Shown here one piece after another: positions 1 to 8,374 of a DNA stretch of 39,723 nucleotides. The notes below the pieces were generated by a model that saw nothing but the letters and a program-made list of their open reading frames with translations, did no database searches and had not been told where the DNA came from. Origin of the DNA: Candidatus Brocadia sp. (GTDB lineage: Bacteria > Planctomycetota > Brocadiia > Brocadiales > Brocadiaceae); assembly GCA_013360945.1 (NCBI GenBank), contig JABWAQ010000021.1, forward strand, positions 1 through 39,723, read 5' to 3'. The position numbers and the translations under genes are program-made. Within the stretch, counting starts at the first letter, position 1. Each line of letters begins with the position of its first letter.

Positions 1-59
1 TTCATGAAACTATTATACAAGAACCATTTTGAAAAAGCCAGTTTATTCCTTTTCTTTTT

Positions 60-194
60 TACGTGTCAGTACTTGCGCTTATACTTGACGTAGCCCTGGA
101 TATCGATATGATACGGGATTGGGCGCCTGATCTGATTATCCTTGATGAGGCACAGAGGATTAAAAACTGGAAGGTTTCGCATGACAACAAATAA
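60..194 (+). pseudogene. SNF2-type helicase remnant (motif II)
   Basis: A reading frame with no start of its own runs from an upstream stop near position 30 to TAA at 192-194. Its last part reads PDLIILDEAQRIKNW, the Walker B (DEAQ box) region of SNF2/SWI2 helicases, preceded by an acidic LDVALDIDMIRDW stretch as in that family. No other helicase motif is in frame, so this is a short relic. The aminotransferase start at 181 lies inside its last codons, in another frame. The motif is clear, but the parent family is inferred from this one block. Confidence 0.5.
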
Positions 195-1524
195 CTATCC
201 CTGCATACGCACGAAACTGCCCGGTCCGAATGCTATCCAATACCTGGAGAAGGAAAAAAAATTTGTCTCACCATCCTCAACAAAGGGCTATCCCTTCGTG
301 GTAAAAAGCGCAAAAGGCATGGTCGTTACAGATGTCGATGATAATACCTTCCTCGACTTTACGGCGGGCGTTGCCGTTTGCAATGCCGGACACAACCATG
401 ACCAGATTATCTCATCAATCAACAAACAGGCAGAAACCCTTATCCATATGTCGGGTGCCGATTTTTATAATCCCCTCCATATCGAACTGGCCGAAAAGCT
501 TTCTACAATCTGTCCGGGACCCCACACAAAAAAAACCTTTTTTGGGAACTCGGGTGCAGAATCTGTGGAGGCTGCATTTAAATTGGCGCGCTACCATACA
601 AGACGTCCCATCGTCATTGCCTTTTATAATGCCTTTCACGGCAGGACCATGGGGGCGCTCTCCCTCACGGCAAGCAAATTAAACCAACGCAAACACTTTT
701 TACCCTTAATTCCCGATGTTGTTCATGTCCCGTATGCATATTGTTACCGGTGTCATTATGGCTTAACTCCGGACAGGTGCAATATGGCCTGCGTCACCTG
801 GATTCGTGAAGAATTATTCAAGACAAAGGTATCGCCTGATGATGTGGCGGCGGTTTTTGTTGAAATAGTGCAAGGAGAAGGCGGATATGTTGTACCGCCA
901 AAAGAATTTCACACCGCCTTGTATCAGCTGACACGTGATTATAACATCCTCTATGTTGCCGATGAGGTACAATCGGGTATGGGGCGGACCGGCAAAATGT
1001 TTGCTTGTGAACATTTTGATATAATCCCGGACATCATTACCCTTGCCAAAGGCATTGCGTCAGGACTTCCCTTGTCTGCCACGGTTGCTCGGGAAGAAAT
1101 CATGGACTGGTCGCCCGGCAGCCATGCAAGCACCTTTGGCGGTAATCCTGTTAGTTGCCGGGCAGCGCTCACAACCATCAAACTCCTTGAGGATGGACTC
1201 ATAGACAATGCGGCGAAACAAGGGGCATATATGATGCAGGAATTGAAGAAATTAGAACGCACGTATTCCATAATTGGGGATGTTAGAGGCCTGGGTCTCA
1301 TGATTGCCATTGAAATTGTGAAAGACAAAGAAACCAAGGCGTACGCACCGGAGGAGCGGGATCGTATCATCCAGAAGGCATTTTCAAAGGGACTTTTGCT
1401 GCTGGGCTGTGGACGCAGCGCCATTCGTTTCTGTCCATCTTTAATCCTTTCAAAAGACGACGCAGATATTGCGTTGTCCATAGTTGAAGAGTGCCTGAAA
1501 GAAACCGTGCAAAAGAAATTATAA
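181..1524 (+). CDS. Class III PLP-dependent aminotransferase (acetylornithine/4-aminobutyrate family)
   Basis: A fold-type I PLP enzyme of 447 residues that would move an amino group between an omega- or alpha-amino donor and an oxo-acid. Family landmarks seen are GNSGAESVEAAFKLAR (phosphate-binding region), FHGRTMGALSLT, the PLP-binding Asp in ADEVQSGMGRTG, and the Schiff-base lysine in TLAKGIASGLPLSA. The insert CYRCHYGLTPDRCNMAC is cysteine-rich. I recall similar inserts in archaeal and thermophile GabT/ArgD-like enzymes annotated 'acetyl ornithine aminotransferase family', some of which are broad-specificity aminotransferases or racemases. I prefer ATG 181, six bases after GGAAGG, over TTG 142, which would add 13 unrelated residues read from helicase remnant DNA. 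No arginine or GABA pathway genes are adjacent, so the substrate is unknown. Confidence 0.88.
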   Translation: MTTNNYPCIRTKLPGPNAIQYLEKEKKFVSPSSTKGYPFVVKSAKGMVVTDVDDNTFLDFTAGVAVCNAGHNHDQIISSINKQAETLIHMSGADFYNPLHIELAEKLSTICPGPHTKKTFFGNSGAESVEAAFKLARYHTRRPIVIAFYNAFHGRTMGALSLTASKLNQRKHFLPLIPDVVHVPYAYCYRCHYGLTPDRCNMACVTWIREELFKTKVSPDDVAAVFVEIVQGEGGYVVPPKEFHTALYQLTRDYNILYVADEVQSGMGRTGKMFACEHFDIIPDIITLAKGIASGLPLSATVAREEIMDWSPGSHASTFGGNPVSCRAALTTIKLLEDGLIDNAAKQGAYMMQELKKLERTYSIIGDVRGLGLMIAIEIVKDKETKAYAPEERDRIIQKAFSKGLLLLGCGRSAIRFCPSLILSKDDADIALSIVEECLKETVQKKL

Positions 1525-1605
1525 ATGCTACAAATAAAGTGATCTGTGAACAAAGTTCAGTTTTTCTCTCATGCCTGAAATTAAAAGGAGAAACAGCAAA
1601 ACACC

Positions 1606-3249
1606 GTGCCAAAAATCTTTGACAACATCGAAAACCATTTCGTTCAGGGATTGCATAATACCTTAGACGTGTCTCACAGGGGCGACTTCTGCGTTGGCTA
1701 TTTCAATTTGAGGGGATGGAAACAAGTTGCTATCCAGATGGATAATCTAAAAGGCGGCGATGGTAATTACTGCCGGCTGCTCATCGGCATGCAAAAACCT
1801 CTCCTTGAAATCATACGAGAATATTTTTATAAAACTGAGCAGGGTATTATTGACAATCAAACTGCAGCATCCATTAAAAAGAAACTGGCGCAGGAATTTA
1901 AGGATCAGTTAACCATTGGCATCCCGACGGAAGAAGACGAGATCGGCTTAAGAAGGTTATCGCAACAGATAAAAGACAAAAAAGTCGTTGTTAAACTATT
2001 TTTAAGACACCCATTGCACGCCAAATTATATCTCTTATTCAGAGATGACAAGATTAGTCCCATTATCGGTTACTTAGGCAGCAGTAATTTAACCCTTGCC
2101 GGCCTGCTTCATCAGGGAGAATTAAATGTTGACGTCTTGGAACAGGATGCAGCATCAAAGCTAACAAAATGGTTTGAAGACAGATGGAATGATAGATGGT
2201 GCATTGAAATATCCGGGGAACTGGCAGAAATAATTGATAATAGTTGGGCTGCAGACAGATTAGTTTCGCCTTATCACATCTATCTGAAAATTGCTTACCA
2301 CTTATCTCGTGAAGCCCGCGCAGGTTTGACTGAATTTAAAATCCCAAAGATTCTTCAGGAGAAATTACACAGTTTCCAGCTTCGACTTTTCATTCCGGAA
2401 GATAAGGATTTGGGTATATGCCCGGAGAAATTTATCGAAAGTATTGGAGGCAGGTTGAAAAAAAGGATAGAGGAAAATGCGGAGGTGGTTGGTTCTGACG
2501 AGGTATTTTTTGACGGCGACCCCGTTAAGATTCACGATTTTTACAACGAAAAACAGGGGATCCTTGATGAAGAAGATGACACAGAGGTTGATCTGGCGTC
2601 CTATGCTTATCAGATATGGAAAAATGCCACTGATGCCGACCCTACCCTGAAAAAGACAATCCCTGATTTGCCTCATGTAATTTATGCCACGAAGTCATTA
2701 AAACAGGAAGACGAAAAAAAGAACGAAGGCGTTGTCGTTTATACAAGAATGGCTGACGATAATGATGTCTTAGTATGGGTGGATAGAAATGGGGAAATCA
2801 TTACCCAATCTCAGCATGAAATTCTTAAAGCGGCAGAGTGCAATTCCGATACCCCGGCGTTATATAAACTGGATAATCATCACAAGCTCGTGGAGAAGGG
2901 CATTGAACACATAAGGCAAGTTGAAAGCGCCATTGGCGGTCAGTTAGGCAAAAAATCAGGCGCACGTTACCGGACATATATGCGGTTGAACCGCTACTAT
3001 GAGGAATACAAAGGCACCCTGTTTGTAAATGAGGCGCTGAAAAGGGCTATCGATGATATCTACAAATTTCCATTAAAAGAATTTGCCCGGGAAACATTAA
3101 ACAGGCAGTTAAAAGCCGGTATTTCTGACGAAGACCTGGCAAATCTGATAGTATCATTACGGAACGAAAATAAATTATGCAATACGAAGGAAGAGGAAAA
3201 GACCTATAAAGAACCACAAATCATTTGTTCTTTAGGATTAATTAGGTAG
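1606..3249 (+). CDS. PLD-domain protein, apparently an SNF2 helicase with its ATPase core deleted in frame
   Basis: The 547-residue frame starts with a phospholipase D-like domain: His138 and Lys140 in HPLHAKLYL, then GYLGSSNLTLAGL around 155-167. In the long PLD-SNF2 helicases this is followed by about 30 residues (SPYHIYLKIAYHLS, LTEFKIP), then FQ and the ATPase core. Here FQ at residue 258 is followed directly by LRLFIPEDKDLGI, which in those proteins lies after motif III. Walker A, DEAH and the SAT motif are therefore absent. The C-terminal part (KFPLKEFARETLNRQL, EPQIICSLGLI) resembles the normal helicase tail, and the stop codon TAG is supplied by the adjacent REP palindrome. The GTG start has AAAAGGAG 15 bases upstream, a long spacing. 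It may be a stable relic or a PLD-only protein. The parent alignment is from memory of the family. Confidence 0.7.
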   Translation: MPKIFDNIENHFVQGLHNTLDVSHRGDFCVGYFNLRGWKQVAIQMDNLKGGDGNYCRLLIGMQKPLLEIIREYFYKTEQGIIDNQTAASIKKKLAQEFKDQLTIGIPTEEDEIGLRRLSQQIKDKKVVVKLFLRHPLHAKLYLLFRDDKISPIIGYLGSSNLTLAGLLHQGELNVDVLEQDAASKLTKWFEDRWNDRWCIEISGELAEIIDNSWAADRLVSPYHIYLKIAYHLSREARAGLTEFKIPKILQEKLHSFQLRLFIPEDKDLGICPEKFIESIGGRLKKRIEENAEVVGSDEVFFDGDPVKIHDFYNEKQGILDEEDDTEVDLASYAYQIWKNATDADPTLKKTIPDLPHVIYATKSLKQEDEKKNEGVVVYTRMADDNDVLVWVDRNGEIITQSQHEILKAAECNSDTPALYKLDNHHKLVEKGIEHIRQVESAIGGQLGKKSGARYRTYMRLNRYYEEYKGTLFVNEALKRAIDDIYKFPLKEFARETLNRQLKAGISDEDLANLIVSLRNENKLCNTKEEEKTYKEPQIICSLGLIR

Positions 3250-3319
3250 GGGCGAAGCATTTTTTCACACCGAATAAATAATGCCAGAATCTTGTTCACA
3301 AAAAATGCTTCGCCCCTAC
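3246..3319. repeat. REP palindrome, copy 1
   Basis: The arms GTAGGGGCGAAGCATTTTTT and AAAAAATGCTTCGCCCCTAC form a near-perfect inverted repeat around an unrelated loop of about 34 bases. Related copies lie at 3689-3768 and 4159-4230, bracketing and entering the RAYT gene. The left arm supplies the stop codon of the PLD-domain gene. Confidence 0.9.
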
Positions 3320-3379
3320 AATCAACAATCAATAATTAACAACCAATGGAGTCGTAAATAACCATATAATAAAACAACC

Positions 3380-4150
3380 ATGCAACAAAACAAAAATACA
3401 AACTGCAATTCACAAAAACACCATCGCTGTTCAATAAGGCTGAAGGGATACGATTATACCTGGCCAGGCGCATATTTTGTGACCCTATGTACAGAAACAA
3501 GAAAATGCCTGTTTGGGGAAATTTCTGACGAAACCATGCAATTGAATACATTCGGCAATATGATTCATGCGTGTTGGAATAGCATACCAAAACATTTTGT
3601 ACACATTCGATTGGATGCATGTGTTGTTATGCCAAATCATATCCATGGAATTATAATTATTACGGAACGTGATTGTGGAAATAACGCCAATGGTAGGGGC
3701 GAAGCATTTTCCGTGACAAGACCCGGGCACAATTTTAATGGTGAGGAAAATGCTTCGCCCCTACCATTAAATCCACATTCACATCAAATGAATCGGCCGA
3801 ATGGAACATCATCTGGTTCGCTGGGGGCAATTATGCAAAACTTCAAGTCGGTCTCCACGAGAAAAATCAACCAATCAAACAAGACCCCTGGCGTTACGCT
3901 CTGGCAGCGCAACTATTATGAACACATCGTCCGGAATAAACATTCATTAAACGCCATTCGTCGTTATATTACCTATAATCCACTTATGTGGGCATATGAT
4001 ATGGATAATCCAGACAGGTATCACGTATCTGAAGAAGAATTGAAACACAAAATGAAAAAGAGATGTAATTTTACCGATGACGAATTGAATTTCATCGTCA
4101 ATTACGAAATCAAATACCACACGGGACGGGATCATGACAACAAACCGTGA
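3380..4150 (+). CDS. REP-associated tyrosine transposase (RAYT, Y1_Tnp family) with REP inside the frame
   Basis: A 256-residue single-strand transposase of the TnpA-REP/Y1 class, the family thought to mobilise REP/BIME palindromes. Seen: RLKGYDYTWPGAYFVTLCT at the N-terminus, the HUH metal-binding pair His87 and His89 in VVMPNHIHGII, and the candidate catalytic Tyr196 in RRYITYNPLMW. Residues about 104-129 (GRGEAF...ENASPLP) are encoded by a REP palindrome and separate the HUH half from the tyrosine half. REP copies also flank the gene on both sides, which fits self-recognised substrate sites. There is no good ribosome-binding site before ATG 3380. The reading frame is open, but activity with the insert is uncertain. 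The stop overlaps the start of the next ORF. Confidence 0.9.
   Translation: MQQNKNTNCNSQKHHRCSIRLKGYDYTWPGAYFVTLCTETRKCLFGEISDETMQLNTFGNMIHACWNSIPKHFVHIRLDACVVMPNHIHGIIIITERDCGNNANGRGEAFSVTRPGHNFNGEENASPLPLNPHSHQMNRPNGTSSGSLGAIMQNFKSVSTRKINQSNKTPGVTLWQRNYYEHIVRNKHSLNAIRRYITYNPLMWAYDMDNPDRYHVSEEELKHKMKKRCNFTDDELNFIVNYEIKYHTGRDHDNKP
3689..3768. repeat. REP palindrome, copy 2, inside the RAYT gene
   Basis: Arms AATGGTAGGGGCGAAGCATT and AATGCTTCGCCCCTACCATT are inverted copies. The palindrome is translated in frame as GRGEAF and ENASPLP within the RAYT protein. Confidence 0.9.
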
Positions 4151-4712
4151 TCAGAACCGTAGGGGCGAAGCATTTTTTTCACCCGATGAATTGCGCCAGG
4201 ATCTTGTGGCAAAAAATGCTTCGCCCCTACCTCGAAACAATTTACATTATATAGGCAATAAACAAATACTCGAACAATACAAAATCGCCTTCTTGTGCTC
4301 CCGCAAATGCCCGGCAGATATCATCCTCAAATCATATGACTGGGCAATAGAACAAAGAGAAAAAGGCATCTGCGTCGTATCAGGTTTTCATTCCAAAATA
4401 GAGAAAGACGTTTTGCATTACCTGCTGAAAGGCAATCAGTCTATCATACTGGTACTGGCAAGAGGGCTGAAAAAAAGACTCGAACCAGCACTACAAAAAG
4501 CCTTGGACAAAAACAGCCTCCTGCTTATTTCACAATTTGACAAGGATGTTAAAAGAGTTACTAGAGAAACTGCAAACCAGAGAAACCGTCTTATGGGAGA
4601 ACTGGCGGACGAAATATTTGTCGCCTATTCCACACAAGGCGGAAATATTGAAAAGCTCATTACGGACATTTCACATACAGGAAAAACAATTTCATCTTTT
4701 AAAACCAGGTAA
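4134..4712 (+). CDS. DprA/Smf-like Rossmann protein with REP-encoded N-terminus
   Basis: 192 residues. From about residue 36 the protein resembles the DprA/Smf Rossmann fold: YIGNKQILEQYKIAFLCSRKC, then GICVVSGFHSKIEKDVLHYL, and SQFDKDVKRVTRETANQRNRLM, matching the conserved DprA-type region where ssDNA-binding residues lie. Full DprA proteins run to about 280-370 residues and carry extra domains; this is the short stand-alone type, often annotated simply as DNA-processing protein and sometimes found near defence genes. Residues 10-32 (RGEAFF...KNASPLP) come from REP copy 3, and ATG 4134 lies in the last codons of the RAYT gene. The native start may therefore have been lost, with translation now coupled to the transposase. 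No function beyond nucleotide or ssDNA binding can be claimed. Confidence 0.7.
   Translation: MTTNRDQNRRGEAFFSPDELRQDLVAKNASPLPRNNLHYIGNKQILEQYKIAFLCSRKCPADIILKSYDWAIEQREKGICVVSGFHSKIEKDVLHYLLKGNQSIILVLARGLKKRLEPALQKALDKNSLLLISQFDKDVKRVTRETANQRNRLMGELADEIFVAYSTQGGNIEKLITDISHTGKTISSFKTR
4159..4230. repeat. REP palindrome, copy 3
   Basis: GTAGGGGCGAAGCATTTTTT is paired with AAAAAATGCTTCGCCCCTAC across a 30-base spacer that includes GATCTTGTGG. It lies inside the DprA-like reading frame just after its start. Confidence 0.9.
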
Positions 4713-4775
4713 AAAATCGGGATTATAGAACATATAAGATAAAACTCAATTAATTTATTGGATAAATATAATTCC

Positions 4776-5456
4776 ATGTCAAAAAAAATCCTTGTTGTAG
4801 ACGACGAGCAAGACCTTGTAAAATTAATCCGTTACCACCTTGGAAAAGAGGGGTATAAAGCACTATCGGCTTATGACGGTGAAGATGCACTGTTCCTGAC
4901 CAGGAAAGAAAGACCGGAGCTTGTTATACTGGACCTCATGTTACCCGGTATGGACGGTCTGGAGGTATGCAAAAAATTAAAGGCAGACCAGGAACTTGCT
5001 CAAATTGCGATCATTATGTTAACGGCAAAGGAGGAGGAGGCCGATATAACCATGGGCTTGAAACTGGGAGCCGATGATTATATGACAAAGCCTTTTAGCC
5101 CAAAAGAACTTGTAGCACGCGTGCAAGCGGTCCTCAGGCGAACCCAAAGTACAGCAACTACAAAAGATTATATCGAAATAGACGGCCTTACCATCGATTT
5201 GCCTAAACACGAGGTTGCTATAAAGAATGAAACTGTTCCATTGACCCTTACAGAATTCAAGCTTCTTCACCAGCTTGCCGGCAAACCCGGGCGAGTATTT
5301 ACACGAGATCAATTACTTGATGCGATTTCCGGATCCGAAACGTTTGTCATTGACCGTACAATAGATGTGCACATCGCAGCCTTAAGAAAAAAACTAAAAA
5401 CCTTTGCAAACCGCATAATTACGATCCGCGGAATCGGGTATAAGTTTCGGGAGTAA
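4776..5456 (+). CDS. OmpR/PhoB-family response regulator
   Basis: 226 residues from ATG 4776 (a TTG at 4758 would add six). The receiver domain has acidic pocket DDE at 9-11, phospho-acceptor Asp53 in LVILDLMLPGMDG and the conserved lysine in YMTKPFSPKEL. The C-terminal winged helix reads LTLTEFKLLHQLAGKPGRVFTRDQLL and ends with TIDVHIAALRKKL and IRGIGYKF, the OmpR/PhoB DNA-binding signature. It overlaps the downstream histidine kinase by one base (TAATG), so the two are translationally coupled and almost certainly partners. No phosphate transport genes are adjacent, so a PhoB role rests on sequence style alone. Confidence 0.93.
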   Translation: MSKKILVVDDEQDLVKLIRYHLGKEGYKALSAYDGEDALFLTRKERPELVILDLMLPGMDGLEVCKKLKADQELAQIAIIMLTAKEEEADITMGLKLGADDYMTKPFSPKELVARVQAVLRRTQSTATTKDYIEIDGLTIDLPKHEVAIKNETVPLTLTEFKLLHQLAGKPGRVFTRDQLLDAISGSETFVIDRTIDVHIAALRKKLKTFANRIITIRGIGYKFRE

Positions 5457-6913
5457 TGGGGATGTTTAAAAATAAATTATTTTGGAAGATTTTTACCGGC
5501 TATGTCGCCCTTTTATCCCTATCTCTTGCTCTCACAGGATATTTTGTGAGCAAGGTCATAAAAGGATATTATTCGAATTCTTTAACCAACAATCTGGAGT
5601 CCGATATTAAAACAACCATTTTATATATCCTCCTTACCTTTGCAATAGCATTGGTCATTGGTTTTATCCTCATGAGGATAAATACGTCCCCCTTATTAAA
5701 TATTACTCAGATAGCACAAAATTTCGCACGAGGCAACTTTGCGCGAAAGGCAGAGATCGTTTCTTCGGGTGAGATGGGAGTTCTGGCAAATGCAATTAAT
5801 GCTATGGGAACAGAACTCCAATCCAGCATGCAAACTATTCTCGATGACAAAAACCGACTGGATGCTATTATGGCTCACATGAATGACGCCATCATCACCA
5901 CTGACGTGGAGGAACGAATTGTCCTTATCAACAACGCTGCAAAAACCATGTTTGGTATATCAAGGATTGCTTTAAACAAAGACTATTTATGGGAAAAGAT
6001 ACGAAACGAGAAGTTATGCAATCTGGTCAGAGAAATAATCCTGTCCTCGACCAAAATCGTGGACAAAACACCAGCAACCAGGACAACCGAAATCGAGATT
6101 CCTTCACCCGAAAAGAAATTGTTGCAAGCCCATCTTTCCCCCATTCGGATTGATAAAAACACTTACGGAATTCTCCTGGTATTTCATGATATTACTGAAT
6201 TGCGGAAACTGGAAAATACACGCAGAGAATTCGTTGCCAATGTATCCCATGAACTAAGAACCCCCCTTGCTTCCATTAAGGGATACGTGGAAACACTGCT
6301 TGGAAATAATGCCATCAAGCATGAGGATAGACAAGAATTTCTCGGTATTATTATGAAACATTCGCTGAGGCTCGATAACCTTATCAAGGATATTTTGGAA
6401 TTATCCAGATTAGACTCTCACGATTTAAAGATAGAACTTAGCCATGTGGACATACGTCCTTGCATAGAAAATATTTTTTCGCAGTATAAGGAACATTGTA
6501 TAGAAAAAAACCAGTCCTTTGATCTGGATATACCCCATCGTATACCGACAATAGAAACAAATGAATATCTCTTACGTCAGTTGCTGACCAACTTGCTTGA
6601 TAACGCTATTAAATACACGTCAAAAGGTGGCACGGTAGGTTTAAAGGTTGGACCTGTCAACAAATCCATCCGGATTGAAATATCAGATACGGGCATCGGC
6701 ATTCCACAAGAGCACATTCCACGTATCTTTGAAAGGTTTTACCGCGTCGATCCTGCCCGCTCACGGGAAATGGGTGGAACCGGGCTAGGACTTTCCATTG
6801 TTAAACATATCGTTCATCTTCATCACGGGTCAATCAAAGTCGAAAGCTCGATAAATGTCGGAAGCAAATTCATCATTACTATACCTCAGCAACAGCCAGG
6901 ACACTCTGCATAA
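5456..6913 (+). CDS. PhoR-like sensor histidine kinase
   Basis: 485 residues. Two membrane segments (about 10-32 and 53-73) are followed by a HAMP-like linker (76-125), a PAS domain (about 131-250, ending VFHDITELRKLE), HisKA with phospho-acceptor His265 in VANVSHELRTPL, and a HATPase_c domain with N-box LLTNLLDNAIKY, G1 DTGIGIP, FERFYRVD and G2 GGTGLGLSIVK. The segment between the membrane helices is only about 20 residues, too short for a folded periplasmic sensor, so sensing is probably membrane-borne or through PAS. ATG 5462 has a better spaced GGGAG and is an equally good start. It would phosphorylate the regulator immediately upstream. Confidence 0.93.
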   Translation: MGMFKNKLFWKIFTGYVALLSLSLALTGYFVSKVIKGYYSNSLTNNLESDIKTTILYILLTFAIALVIGFILMRINTSPLLNITQIAQNFARGNFARKAEIVSSGEMGVLANAINAMGTELQSSMQTILDDKNRLDAIMAHMNDAIITTDVEERIVLINNAAKTMFGISRIALNKDYLWEKIRNEKLCNLVREIILSSTKIVDKTPATRTTEIEIPSPEKKLLQAHLSPIRIDKNTYGILLVFHDITELRKLENTRREFVANVSHELRTPLASIKGYVETLLGNNAIKHEDRQEFLGIIMKHSLRLDNLIKDILELSRLDSHDLKIELSHVDIRPCIENIFSQYKEHCIEKNQSFDLDIPHRIPTIETNEYLLRQLLTNLLDNAIKYTSKGGTVGLKVGPVNKSIRIEISDTGIGIPQEHIPRIFERFYRVDPARSREMGGTGLGLSIVKHIVHLHHGSIKVESSINVGSKFIITIPQQQPGHSA

Positions 6914-7139
6914 ATGGTTTTTGTAAGAGCGCTCAACAGACGAAAAACCCTTTATTAAGCGTGGCGGATTTTCAATCTAAAAATTTATTTATATTCCTAT
7001 AATAATTGATATAATATGGTGATATCTTTAACGCTTCTACATCAGTAGTAGTTATAAAAACTCCTCATAATTCCTGCCTGCAAAAGAGAATCTGTGATAT
7101 GAGGTGTTCTTATCGTCAATATTCGTGTAAAGGCATATT

Positions 7140-7829
7140 ATGGACCCTATTCTCGATACTATTGAAGGCATTCTTTATATTCACGGAGAGGTATTTTGGC
7201 TTAAAGAATGTATTACAGCATTCGAATCGGCATTAATTTTTCTCTTCTTCCGGTGGGTTATAAGTTGGAATTCAAGGCAAGCGGTACTTTTATTCCTATC
7301 TACTATTATTGGCATTGCCTGCATTTTTTTAGGCGATACCGGCTATTGGAGCGACAACGATGTGCTCAAATTCATTGCTCCCATTTCTTTATTCCTGCTG
7401 GTAAACAATAAAAACCGGCAAAATAATGCGCTCTTGTTCATATTTCTCGTCCCTTACTTTTTTACTTCTTATGAATTTTACCGGAGTTTCTTTGAAGTAA
7501 TAGGATCCATAGTATCACATGCATTAATTATCTTTTGTATCACCCTTGTAAAAAAATACCGGTATCTTTCTTTGGGTATTAGCGCTACGATTGGGGTACT
7601 TATTAATCTCATTGGTAATAACAGTCCACCGGGAACGAATGATATCTTCATGAATCCAGCAATAATTACCCTTGCTGTAAAAGGAATTGAATATCATACA
7701 AAAAATACTAAATATACCGACTTTTTAAAATCTTTCTGGGCAACCCTTGTATGCTTCGCCTTTTTCGGCAGCTGGATCTTTCACTATATAAAACCATTCT
7801 GTCCACTTTACTTCCATCATCAAAAATGA
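7140..7829 (+). CDS. Polytopic membrane protein of unknown function
   Basis: 229 residues with about six hydrophobic segments (for example ALIFLFFRWVISW, VLLFLSTIIGIACIFLG, APISLFLLV, ALLFIFLVPYFF, GSIVSHALIIFCITLV, FWATLVCFAFFGSWIF). I do not recognise the family; the repeated membrane spans and lack of catalytic motifs give no function. Its stop codon overlaps the start of the next gene (ATGA), so the two are probably one transcript. About 225 bases separate it from the kinase gene, with an AT-rich TATAAT-containing stretch near 7007-7017 that could be a promoter. Confidence 0.75.
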   Translation: MDPILDTIEGILYIHGEVFWLKECITAFESALIFLFFRWVISWNSRQAVLLFLSTIIGIACIFLGDTGYWSDNDVLKFIAPISLFLLVNNKNRQNNALLFIFLVPYFFTSYEFYRSFFEVIGSIVSHALIIFCITLVKKYRYLSLGISATIGVLINLIGNNSPPGTNDIFMNPAIITLAVKGIEYHTKNTKYTDFLKSFWATLVCFAFFGSWIFHYIKPFCPLYFHHQK

Positions 7830-8332
7830 CAGATACAAAAACTTTGCATAATAAGGAACCTGTTGCTATGAAAAGCACGGAAACTCAACCTATTCAATCA
7901 TTTAAACCAAGCGTCCGGCAATATTGGTCAATATTTGCCATTTCTCTCGTTTCGATCCTTTTGGCCTTTACATCATTTGGTATATATACCACCACAGGAT
8001 TATGCCTGTTGTCCATCAGCTGCCTCCTTATTGTTTATCGTATTCTTTCCGTTTACACAACTAGGTATGCAATCACCCATCAAGGCGTTTTGGTAAAAAA
8101 AGGCCCCTTTTCGAGAAAATTTACGGAATTGCCGTATTGTGATATTAACAACATCTCACTCAGGCAAAGAACACTGCAAAAACGATTGAAGGTAGGCGAC
8201 CTTACCATAAACACCAATCAGGTTAGCTGCGTGATGAAAGGGATAAAAAATCCCCATAAAATAAAAGAACTCATGAACCGAGAAAAAGCCTCCGCGTATG
8301 AAAGACGCACCTTTTTGAGAAAAATATTATAA
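7826..8332 (+). CDS. PH-domain (bPH2/DUF304-like) membrane protein
   Basis: 168 residues from ATG 7826. Two adjacent hydrophobic helices (about 30-70: WSIFAISLVSILLAFTSFG and TGLCLLSISCLLIVYRIL) are followed by TTRYAITHQGVLVKKGPFSRKF and ELPYCDINNISLRQRTLQK. That layout is typical of bacterial PH domain 2 (YdbS/YdbT-like) proteins, which sit in the inner membrane with a cytoplasmic PH fold of unclear ligand. It overlaps the preceding membrane gene by four bases. ATG 7868, preceded by AAGGA, is an alternative start. Family membership is fairly good; no cellular role is established. Confidence 0.78.
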   Translation: MTDTKTLHNKEPVAMKSTETQPIQSFKPSVRQYWSIFAISLVSILLAFTSFGIYTTTGLCLLSISCLLIVYRILSVYTTRYAITHQGVLVKKGPFSRKFTELPYCDINNISLRQRTLQKRLKVGDLTINTNQVSCVMKGIKNPHKIKELMNREKASAYERRTFLRKIL

Positions 8333-8374
8333 CCCCTTGTAAAATTCTATGCACAGATATTTCAGAGCACAATA

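Noticed and set aside
951-1553. 200-codon minus-strand ORF
   Set aside because: Antisense to the aminotransferase, with no family motifs; the plus-strand protein explains the codon pattern.
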